Origin: Streptomyces sp. NRRL WC-3605
Lineage (GTDB): Bacteria; Actinomycetota; Actinomycetes; Streptomycetales; Streptomycetaceae
Direction of reading: 5' to 3'
Length of the DNA stretch: 64,000 nt
NCBI RefSeq assembly: GCF_001509795.1
Contig: NZ_LLZN01000002.1
Span: 248,001 to 312,000, forward strand
Under the pieces are notes generated by a model, which saw only the letters and a program-made list of their open reading frames with translations, was not told the DNA's origin and did not search any database. Shown piece after piece: positions 26,118 through 33,206 of the stretch (position 1 is its first letter; each line of letters opens with the position of its first letter). Made by a program: the position numbers and the translations under genes.

Positions 26118-28631
26118 GTGACCCTCATCGATCAGCTGCCGCAGACCGCCGACCCCGACGCCCTCTACGAGGCCTTCGAGTCGTGGGCCGGGGAGCGTGG
26201 TCTCACGCTCTACCCCCATCAGGAGGAGGCGCTGATCGAGGCGGTCTCCGGCGCGAACGTGATCGTCTCGACGCCCACCGGGTCGGGCAAGAGCATGATC
26301 GCGGCGGGCGCGCACTTCGCGGCGCTGGCCCGTGACGAGGTCACCTTCTACACCGCGCCGATCAAGGCGCTGGTCTCGGAGAAGTTCTTCGAGCTGTGCA
26401 AGCTCTTCGGCACGGAGAACGTGGGGATGCTGACCGGCGACGCGTCCGTCAACGCCGACGCCCCCGTCATCTGCTGCACCGCGGAGGTGCTCGCGTCGAT
26501 CGCGCTGCGCGACGGCAAGCACGCCGACGTCGGTCAGGTCGTGATGGACGAGTTCCATTTCTACGCCGAGGGCGACCGGGGCTGGGCCTGGCAGATCCCC
26601 ATCCTGGAACTGCCGCAGGCGCAGTTCATCCTGATGTCGGCGACCCTCGGCGACGTCTCGATGTTCGAGGAGGACCTGACCCGGCGCACGGGCCGGCCGA
26701 CCGCCGTGGTCCGCTCGGCGACCCGGCCGGTACCGCTCTCGTACGAGTACCGCCTCACGCCGCTCACCGAGACGCTGACTGAGCTGCTGGAGACCAAGCA
26801 GGCGCCGGTGTACATCGTGCACTTCACGCAGGCGCAGGCCGTGGAGCGGGCGCAGGCGCTGATGAGCATCAACATGTGCACGCGCGAGGAGAAGGACCAG
26901 ATCGCCGAGCTGATCGGCAACTTCCGGTTCACCACCAAGTTCGGGCGGAACCTGTCCCGGTACGTCCGGCACGGCATCGGCGTCCATCACGCCGGCATGC
27001 TGCCGAAGTACCGGCGTCTGGTGGAGAAGCTGGCGCAGGCCGGGCTGCTGAAGGTCATCTGCGGCACCGACACGCTCGGCGTCGGCGTCAACGTGCCGAT
27101 CCGTACGGTGCTGTTCACGGCCCTGACCAAGTACGACGGCAGCCGGGTCCGCACGCTGCGCGCCCGGGAGTTCCACCAGATCGCGGGCCGCGCCGGGCGG
27201 GCCGGCTTCGACACGGCGGGCTTCGTCGTGGCGCAGGCGCCCGAGCACGTCATCGAGAACGAGAAGGCGCTCGCCAAGGCCGGTGACGATCCGAAGAAGC
27301 GCCGAAAGGTCGTCCGCAAGAAGGCTCCGGAGGGGTTCGTCGGCTGGACGGAGAACACCTTCGAGAAGCTGATCGCCTCGGAACCGGAGCCGCTGACGTC
27401 GCGTTTCCGGGTCACGCACACCATGCTGCTGTCGGTGATCGCCCGTCCCGGCAACGCCTTCGAGGCGATGCGGCACCTGCTGGAGGACAACCACGAGCCC
27501 CGCAAGCAGCAGCTGCGGCACATCCGGCGCGCGATCGCGATCTACCGGTCGCTGCTGGACGGCGGCATCGTCGAGAAGCTCGACGAGCCGGACGCCACCG
27601 GCCGCATCGTCCGGCTCACGGTCGACCTGCAGCAGGACTTCGCGCTCAACCAGCCGCTGTCGACGTTCGCACTGGCCGCTTTCGAGCTGCTGGACCCCGA
27701 TTCGCCGTCCTACGCCCTGGACATGGTGTCGGTCGTGGAGTCCACCCTGGACGACCCGCGGCAGATCCTCGTCGCCCAGCTGAACAAGGCGAAGGGCGAG
27801 GCCGTCGCCGCGATGAAGGCGGACGGCGTGGAGTACGAGGAGCGCATGGAGCGCCTCCAGGACGTCTCGTACCCCAAGCCCCTGGAGGAGCTGCTCTTCC
27901 ACGCGTACAACACGTACCGCAAGAGCCACCCGTGGGTCGGCGACCACCCGCTGTCGCCGAAGTCCGTCGTACGGGACATGTACGAACGGGCCATGTCCTT
28001 CACCGAGTTGGTGTCCTTCTACGAGCTGGCCCGCACCGAGGGCATCGTGCTGCGCTACCTCGCCAGCGCCTTCAAGGCCCTCGACCACAACATCCCCGAC
28101 GATCTGAAGTCCGAGGACCTGCAGGACCTGATCGAGTGGCTGGGTGAGATGGTGCGGCAGGTCGACTCCAGCCTGCTCGACGAGTGGGAGCAGCTCGCCA
28201 ACCCCGAGGTGATGACCGCCGAGGAGGCCCAGGAGAAGGCCGACGAGGTGAAGCCGGTCACCACCAACGCGCGTGCCTTTCGGGTCCTTGTCCGCAACGC
28301 CATGTTCCGGCGCGTGGAGCTCGCGGCGCTCGACCAGGTGGAGGAACTGGGCGAGATGGACGCGGAATCGGGCTGGGACGCCGACGCGTGGGGCGAGGCG
28401 ATGGACAAGTACTGGGACGAGTACGACGATCTCGGCACCGGTCCGGACGCTCGTGGTCCGAAGCTCCTGGTGATCGAGGAGGAGCCGGCGAACCGGCTGT
28501 GGCGGGTGCGTCAGATCTTCGACGACCCCAACGACGATCACGACTGGGGTATCAGCGCGGAGGTCGACCTCACGGCATCCGACGCGGAGGGCCGCGCGGT
28601 CGTCCGTGTCACCGACGTCGGCCAGCTGTGA
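26118..28631 (+). CDS. DEAD/DEAH-box helicase with DUF3516 (Ski2-like)
   Basis: An 837-residue superfamily 2 helicase. Motifs in order: I (STPTGSGKSM, near residue 55), II (DEFHF), III (SATLGD), and VI (QIAGRAGRAGFD, near residue 360). The C-terminal half is the DUF3516 region seen in actinobacterial Ski2-like proteins. An RNA or DNA unwinding role is expected; the substrate is unknown. The start is probably GTG 26118 (VTLIDQLPQTADP); an in-frame ATG at 26088 is possible. The ribosome binding site is weak. Confidence 0.9.
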   Translation: MTLIDQLPQTADPDALYEAFESWAGERGLTLYPHQEEALIEAVSGANVIVSTPTGSGKSMIAAGAHFAALARDEVTFYTAPIKALVSEKFFELCKLFGTENVGMLTGDASVNADAPVICCTAEVLASIALRDGKHADVGQVVMDEFHFYAEGDRGWAWQIPILELPQAQFILMSATLGDVSMFEEDLTRRTGRPTAVVRSATRPVPLSYEYRLTPLTETLTELLETKQAPVYIVHFTQAQAVERAQALMSINMCTREEKDQIAELIGNFRFTTKFGRNLSRYVRHGIGVHHAGMLPKYRRLVEKLAQAGLLKVICGTDTLGVGVNVPIRTVLFTALTKYDGSRVRTLRAREFHQIAGRAGRAGFDTAGFVVAQAPEHVIENEKALAKAGDDPKKRRKVVRKKAPEGFVGWTENTFEKLIASEPEPLTSRFRVTHTMLLSVIARPGNAFEAMRHLLEDNHEPRKQQLRHIRRAIAIYRSLLDGGIVEKLDEPDATGRIVRLTVDLQQDFALNQPLSTFALAAFELLDPDSPSYALDMVSVVESTLDDPRQILVAQLNKAKGEAVAAMKADGVEYEERMERLQDVSYPKPLEELLFHAYNTYRKSHPWVGDHPLSPKSVVRDMYERAMSFTELVSFYELARTEGIVLRYLASAFKALDHNIPDDLKSEDLQDLIEWLGEMVRQVDSSLLDEWEQLANPEVMTAEEAQEKADEVKPVTTNARAFRVLVRNAMFRRVELAALDQVEELGEMDAESGWDADAWGEAMDKYWDEYDDLGTGPDARGPKLLVIEEEPANRLWRVRQIFDDPNDDHDWGISAEVDLTASDAEGRAVVRVTDVGQL

Positions 28632-28650
28632 CCTCTGGAGAGACCAACCC

Positions 28651-29520
28651 ATGACGGACAACCCTGCCGAGAGGCTCGTCGACCTGCTCGACCTGGAGCA
28701 GATCGAGGTCAACATCTTCCGCGGCCGCAGCCCGCAGGAGGCCTTGCAGCGGGTCTTCGGCGGCCAGGTGGCCGGCCAGGCCCTGGTCGCCGCCGGACGC
28801 ACCACCGAGGGCGACCGCCCCGTGCACTCGCTGCACGCGTACTTCCTGCGCCCGGGGCGGCCCGGGGTGCCGATCGTGTACCAGGTCGAACGGGTCCGGG
28901 ACGGCAGGTCGTTCACGACCCGCCGGGTCACCGCCGTGCAGCAGGGCCGCACGATCTTCAATCTCACCGCCTCCTTCCACGAGCCCGAAGAGGGAGGCTT
29001 CGAGCATCAGTTGCCGCCGGCCCGTGAGGTCCCGGCGCCCGAGTCGCTGCCGACGGTCGCCGAAGAGATCCGTGAGCATCTCGGCGCCCTGCCGGAGCAG
29101 TTGGAGCGAATGGCCCGGCGCCAGCCCTTCGACATCCGCTATGTCGACCGGCTGCGCTGGACCGAGGCCGAGGTCAAGGGCGCCGATCCGCGCAGCGCGG
29201 TGTGGATGCGCGCGGTCGGGCCGCTGGGCGACGACCCGCTCGTGCACACGTGCGCGCTGACGTACGCGAGCGACATGACGCTTCTGGACGCCGTGCGTAT
29301 CCCGGTCGAGCCCCTGTGGGGACAGCGGGGCTTCGACATGGCGTCGCTGGACCACGCCATGTGGTTCCACCGGCCCTTCCGCGCGGACGAGTGGTTCCTC
29401 TACGACCAGGAGTCGCCGATCGCGACCGGCGGGCGGGGACTCGCCCGGGGCCGGATCTACGACCGGGAGGGTCATCTGCTGGTGTCGGTCGTCCAGGAAG
29501 GCCTGTTCAGGGCGCTGTAG
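28651..29520 (+). CDS. tesB: acyl-CoA thioesterase II (TesB type)
   Basis: A 289-residue double-hotdog thioesterase that hydrolyses acyl-CoAs to free acids. Family segments: FRGRSPQEALQRVFGGQVAG, VHSLHAYFLRPG, RSFTTRRVTAVQQG, then LTYASDMTLLD, ASLDHAMWFHRPFRADEWFLY and the C-terminal ARGRIYDREGHLLVSVVQEG. The Asp of SLDHAMWFH is the usual catalytic residue. It lies 19 bp after the helicase stop with a CTGGAG ribosome binding site, so co-transcription is likely. Its 3' end overlaps the opposing gene. Confidence 0.95.
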   Translation: MTDNPAERLVDLLDLEQIEVNIFRGRSPQEALQRVFGGQVAGQALVAAGRTTEGDRPVHSLHAYFLRPGRPGVPIVYQVERVRDGRSFTTRRVTAVQQGRTIFNLTASFHEPEEGGFEHQLPPAREVPAPESLPTVAEEIREHLGALPEQLERMARRQPFDIRYVDRLRWTEAEVKGADPRSAVWMRAVGPLGDDPLVHTCALTYASDMTLLDAVRIPVEPLWGQRGFDMASLDHAMWFHRPFRADEWFLYDQESPIATGGRGLARGRIYDREGHLLVSVVQEGLFRAL

Positions 29521-30412
29521 CCACGGCGGGACGCCGGCGGAGCCGTCCCAGCAGCCCGCGCGGTGCCTTCGGTCCCCTCGGCGGGGGTGCCAGGGGTCGC
29601 GGCGCGACGGGGGCCCGTCGGGGCGCGGGGCGGGGTGCGGGCCGTTCTTCCCGCGCCTCCCGTACGAGCGCGGTCAGTTCGGTCCGCAGCAGGGCGACCT
29701 CGTCCGCGTCGTCCGCGGTCATGAGTTGCTCGGCGATGTGCGCGGCGGGCGATCCCGGGGCGCTGGTCAGCGGAGGTCCCGGCCGGAAGCGGTTCAGATG
29801 GGACCGCTCGTAGGGGTCGGGGACGGCCTCCGCGATCTCGGCCGGGTCGAGGAACGCGGCGAACGCTCCGGCCTTCTCCCACGGCCCGCCGGCCTGGCGC
29901 AGCAGGAATCCGCGGTGCCGCCCCCGCCAGTTGCGCGGCCGCAGGTCCACTCCCGCGTCCAGCAGGGCCCGCGGCCCCTCCGGCATGCGGCGGGCCTTGA
30001 GAAGCGAGACGCTCTCCTCGTCGGCGGCGAACCGGCTCAGTTCTTCTGCGAGGTACAGCCAGACGACCGCGCGGTAGCGGTTGAGGTACCACTTGGTGGG
30101 GACGACCAGGCCCAGGCGGGCGAGGCGGGTGAACCGGCCGGCGGGGACGTCCAGGAGGCGTGCGGCCTCGGCCGTGCCCACGACCTCGACGCGGGCCAGC
30201 AGGGAGTCCGGGAATCCCTCCGCCGAGCGCACCCGGTCGAGCTCGGACCGGGTGACGCGGCGGCCGCCGCCCCCTCCCTCGTCGGGAACGGTCCGGATCA
30301 GACCGAGGTGCACGGCGAGGTCGAGATCGCTTCGCCGGAGCCCGAGGTCCCGTGCCGCGCGGCTCGGCGTGACGGGACGCTCGTGCGGTGTCGTGATCGT
30401 GTCGCCAGACAT
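29507..30412 (-). CDS. DUF6397 family protein
   Basis: A 301-residue soluble protein. The N-terminal 130 residues contain two helix-turn-helix-like blocks (SRAARDLGLRRSDLDLAVHLGLIRTVP; VGTAEAARLLDVPAGRFTRLARLGLVVP) followed by YLNRYRAVVWLYLAEELSRFA. This pattern fits DUF6397 proteins of streptomycetes. The C-terminus is Pro/Arg-rich and disordered. Function is unknown; DNA binding is plausible. It ends inside the tesB 3' end (14-bp convergent overlap). Confidence 0.8.
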   Translation of the reverse strand: MSGDTITTPHERPVTPSRAARDLGLRRSDLDLAVHLGLIRTVPDEGGGGGRRVTRSELDRVRSAEGFPDSLLARVEVVGTAEAARLLDVPAGRFTRLARLGLVVPTKWYLNRYRAVVWLYLAEELSRFAADEESVSLLKARRMPEGPRALLDAGVDLRPRNWRGRHRGFLLRQAGGPWEKAGAFAAFLDPAEIAEAVPDPYERSHLNRFRPGPPLTSAPGSPAAHIAEQLMTADDADEVALLRTELTALVREAREERPAPRPAPRRAPVAPRPLAPPPRGPKAPRGLLGRLRRRPAVATAP

Positions 30413-30538
30413 GCTGTGTCTCCCCCGTGGAGTCGATCGGTCACGCTCGATGCGTGTGCCGTGACAGAAATGTAGTCCGGCCGCCGCACCTCGTGGCGAG
30501 CCTGTGGATAACTCCGAGGGAGGTGACGAATCAGCAGC

Positions 30539-30952
30539 TCAGAGGTCTGTGAACGGGGCTGTGCCGGGCAGCCGCGCGTCCACGTCGAGGTGTTCCCCCA
30601 CCCGGTTGACGAGCAGGGTCATCTCGTAGGCGATCTGCCCAATGTCACCCTCGGCGCCGCTGAGCACACACAGGCAGCTGCCCGAACCGGCGGCGGTCAC
30701 GAACAGGACTGCGTCGTCGAACTCGATCATCGTCTGGCGGACGCTCCCGGCGCCGAAGTGCCGTCCCGAGCCCTTGGCCAGGCTGTGCAGTCCGGACGAG
30801 ACGGCGGCGAGGTGCTCGGCGTCCTCCTGCCTCAGCCCCTTGCTCGCCCCGGTCACCAGCCCGTCGTTCGACAGCACCAGCGCGTGCCGCACATGGTCGA
30901 CGCGTTGTGTCAGGTCGTCCAGCAGCCAGCCGAGCTTCTGGTTCTGCGCCAT
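30539..30952 (-). CDS. orphan roadblock/LC7 domain protein (CvnB-like)
   Basis: A 137-residue roadblock-fold protein: LGWLLDDLTQRVDHVRHALVLSNDG, then DAEHLAAVSSGLHSLAKGSGRHFG and RQTMIEFDDAVLFVTAAGSGSCL. These proteins partner small GTPases. It is closely similar to the conservon CvnB encoded at 32769-33206 but stands alone, separated from the conservon by a divergent PPOX gene. GGGGAG precedes the ATG. It may work with the nearby CvnD or another GTPase. Confidence 0.9.
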   Translation of the reverse strand: MAQNQKLGWLLDDLTQRVDHVRHALVLSNDGLVTGASKGLRQEDAEHLAAVSSGLHSLAKGSGRHFGAGSVRQTMIEFDDAVLFVTAAGSGSCLCVLSGAEGDIGQIAYEMTLLVNRVGEHLDVDARLPGTAPFTDL

Positions 30953-31049
30953 GGTCCGGTCTCCCCGTGTAGATGAGCCCTCCGGCACCGGAGGAACTCT
31001 TCGACACCATTCCGGACCATCCGGCCCTCGGGCAAGGAGGATGGGAGGC

Positions 31050-31478
31050 ATGGCGAAGAAGATGACCGAGGACGAATGGCGGGCGTTCGTCTCGCAGGGC
31101 ACCCGCACCGGAAAGCTCTCCACGGTGCGGGCCGACGGCAGCCCGCACGTGACGCCGATCTGGTTCGTGCTGGACGGCGACGACCTGGTGTTCAACACCG
31201 CGGCGTCCAGCGTGAAGGGCCGCAACGTGGTCCGTGACGGCCGGGTCGCGCTGTGCGTGGACGACGACCGTCCGCCGTACGCGTTCGTGGTGATCCAGGG
31301 ACGCGCGCGCGTGTCGGAGGATCTGGACGAGCTGAGGCACTGGGCCGGGCGGATCGGGGCGCGCTACATGGGCGAGGAGCGCGCCGAGGAGTTCGGGGCC
31401 CGCAACGGCGTGCCCGGCGAACTCCTCGTCCGCGTCTCGATCGACAAGGTGCTGGCGGAGCGCGACGTCGCCGACTGA
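31050..31478 (+). CDS. PPOX-class (pyridoxamine 5'-phosphate oxidase-fold) protein, probably F420-dependent
   Basis: A 142-residue split-barrel flavin/F420-binding protein: GTRTGKLSTVRADGSPHVTPIWFVLDGDDLVFNT, SVKGRNVVRDGRVALCVDDD, PPYAFVVIQGRA. This pattern is that of the actinobacterial PPOX-class F420-dependent family. The substrate is unknown. The ATG at 31050 has GGGAGG upstream; an ATG at 31041 is a less likely alternative. It is divergent from the orphan roadblock gene and convergent with cvnD. Confidence 0.88.
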   Translation: MAKKMTEDEWRAFVSQGTRTGKLSTVRADGSPHVTPIWFVLDGDDLVFNTAASSVKGRNVVRDGRVALCVDDDRPPYAFVVIQGRARVSEDLDELRHWAGRIGARYMGEERAEEFGARNGVPGELLVRVSIDKVLAERDVAD

Positions 31479-31511
31479 TCCGGCGTCACGCAGACGGGAA
31501 GGGAGGGCGGT

Positions 31512-32117
31512 TCAGCCGACAGAGTCGAGCAGCCGGGCGGTGTGCATCCGCCCGGCGTACTCGACGAGGCGGATCAGCACCTCCTTGCCCGAGTCACGGT
31601 CCCGGGCGTCGCAGATCACCACCGGTGTCCCCTGGTCCAGGTCCAGGGCGCGGGCGACGTCCTCGGCGCCGTACGCCCGGGCGCCGGGGAAGCAGTTCAC
31701 GGCCACGACGAACGGGATGTGCCGGTGCTCGAAGAAGTCGACGGCGGGGAAGCAGTCCTCGAGCCGGCGGGTGTCCGCGAGGACCACGGCTCCCAGGGCG
31801 CCCTGGGACAGTTCGTCCCACAGGAACCAGAAGCGGTCCTGGCCAGGGGTGCCGAAGAGGTACAGGGACAGGCCGGACCGTATGGTGATGCGCCCGAAGT
31901 CCATGGCGACCGTCGTCGTGACCTTGTGGTCCACGCCGTCGGTGTCGTCCACCGACTGCCCGACCTCGCTCAGCAGTTCCTCGGTGCGCAGCGGCTTGAT
32001 CTCGCTGACCGCGCCCACCAGGGTCGTCTTGCCCACGCCGAACCCTCCGGCGACAAGGATCTTCAACGCCAAGGCGGAGTTGTCGCCGTCGAAGGCGTCG
32101 GAGTGCTCGGAGACCAT
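31512..32117 (-). CDS. cvnD: conservon GTPase CvnD
   Basis: A 201-residue Ras-like GTP/ATP-binding protein of the conservon family. G1 motif GGFGVGKTTLV near residue 24, Thr-rich switch region (TTTVAMDFGRI), G3-like LFGTPGQDRFWF, and VNCFPGA in place of the usual NKxD. It is thought to act at the membrane with CvnA-C in a G-protein-like signalling complex. It is separated from cvnC by 215 bp, unlike the tight spacing of the other genes; a short leader ORF ends three bases before its start. The usual cvnE cytochrome P450 gene is absent. Confidence 0.94.
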   Translation of the reverse strand: MVSEHSDAFDGDNSALALKILVAGGFGVGKTTLVGAVSEIKPLRTEELLSEVGQSVDDTDGVDHKVTTTVAMDFGRITIRSGLSLYLFGTPGQDRFWFLWDELSQGALGAVVLADTRRLEDCFPAVDFFEHRHIPFVVAVNCFPGARAYGAEDVARALDLDQGTPVVICDARDRDSGKEVLIRLVEYAGRMHTARLLDSVG

Positions 32118-32120
32118 CGC

Positions 32121-32177
32121 TCACTTCTCTCTGGAGTGCCGGCATAGGTCGACGTCACTGCGCGAAGTCAGCATCAT
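32121..32177 (-). CDS. 18-codon leader ORF immediately upstream of cvnD
   Basis: A short ORF encoding MMLTSRSDVDLCRHSREK, preceded by GAGAGAGG at a workable spacing and ending three bases before the cvnD ATG. It uses the rare codons CTA (Leu) and AGA (Arg). The TSRxxVDLCR core resembles the short 'putative leader peptides' seen upstream of various streptomycete genes, some linked to cysteine-responsive attenuation. It may couple or attenuate cvnD translation. It is too short to be certain by eye. Confidence 0.5.
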   Translation of the reverse strand: MMLTSRSDVDLCRHSREK

Positions 32178-32332
32178 GACAACGGGCCTCTCTCTTCGTG
32201 GGGTTGGACCGCTTTTTGCCCGATGCGACCGTCTCGTACCTGTTCGATGTCCGTACGCGTGCGCGTGGGGGGCCGTACGGACCGCCTGGGTTCGGAAATC
32301 TCACGCCCCGCCCTCCCGTCGGCGTCCGGCGG

Positions 32333-32746
32333 TCACAGCGCGCGCAGGCCCTCGATGACCTCGCGCAGGATGCGTTCGTCGGGCAGGTGGGCGGGCGGCA
32401 CCGGGCGGCTGACGGTGACCCGCCCGCGCTCCAGCAGGTCACCGAGGAGCACCCGGACCACGCCGACGGGCAGGTCGGCGCCCGCCGCCAGTTCCGCGAC
32501 CGACTGGGTCTCCGGGCGGCACAGTTCGATCAGTGCACGGTGCTCCGGCCCGAGGGTGCTGTCGTCGTCGGTGCCGGGCGCGGCGCCCGACAGGGTGACG
32601 AGGGCGATCAGGTCGAACGTCACCCCGGTGGGGCCGGGTCTGGTGCGTCCGCCCGTCATCGCGTACGGCCGCACCAGGGGCCCGGCCTCGTTGTCGTACC
32701 ACTGACTGCCCTGCTCGCGCCGGGCGTCGGGGTCTTGCGCGTTCAT
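32333..32746 (-). CDS. cvnC: conservon protein CvnC (DUF742)
   Basis: A 137-residue DUF742 protein: WYDNEAGPLVRPYAMTGGRT at the N-terminus, FDLIALVTL, then LGPEHRALIELCRPETQSVAELAAGADLPVGVVRVLLGDLLERG, a winged-helix-like block, ending VLREVIEGLRAL-like. It belongs to the conservon complex. It follows cvnB by 22 bp. Confidence 0.94.
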   Translation of the reverse strand: MNAQDPDARREQGSQWYDNEAGPLVRPYAMTGGRTRPGPTGVTFDLIALVTLSGAAPGTDDDSTLGPEHRALIELCRPETQSVAELAAGADLPVGVVRVLLGDLLERGRVTVSRPVPPAHLPDERILREVIEGLRAL

Positions 32747-32768
32747 GTGCGCCGGCCGCCCTTCGGTC

Positions 32769-33206
32769 TCATCCCCCGGCGGGCGGCCGGGTGGTGGTGC
32801 GGGTCGGGGTGCGCAGGTGCTCGCCGACCCGTTTGACCATCCGTGCCATCTCGTAGGCCACCAGGCCGATGTCGGCAGTGACGGCGGTGAGGACGGCGAG
32901 GCAGGAGCCGTCGCCCGCCGCCGCCACGAAGAGGAAGGCGTCGTCCATCTCGACCATGGTCTGGCGTACTCCGCCGACCCCGAAGTGCCGGCCGGTGCCC
33001 TTGGCGAGCGAGTGGAATCCGGAGGCGACGGCGGCGAGATGTTCGGCGTCGGAACGGCGCAGACCGGAGGACGAACCCACCGCGAGCCCGTCGTTGGAGA
33101 GCACGACGGCGTGCCGTACCTCGCTCACGCGCGCCACCAGGTCGTCCAGCAGCCAGTCGAGTTCGCCGGACCGGCCGGCGCCCCTCATGCTCGGGTCCGG
33201 GATCAT
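32769..33206 (-). CDS. cvnB: conservon roadblock/LC7 protein CvnB
   Basis: A 145-residue roadblock-fold protein: LDWLLDDLVARVSEVRHAVVLSNDG, DAEHLAAVASGFHSLAKGTGRHFG, RQTMVEMDDAFLFVAAAGDGSCLA. It probably modulates the CvnD GTPase. It overlaps the cvnA stop by ATGA, so the two are translationally coupled. A near-identical orphan paralogue lies at 30539-30952. Confidence 0.95.
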   Translation of the reverse strand: MIPDPSMRGAGRSGELDWLLDDLVARVSEVRHAVVLSNDGLAVGSSSGLRRSDAEHLAAVASGFHSLAKGTGRHFGVGGVRQTMVEMDDAFLFVAAAGDGSCLAVLTAVTADIGLVAYEMARMVKRVGEHLRTPTRTTTRPPAGG

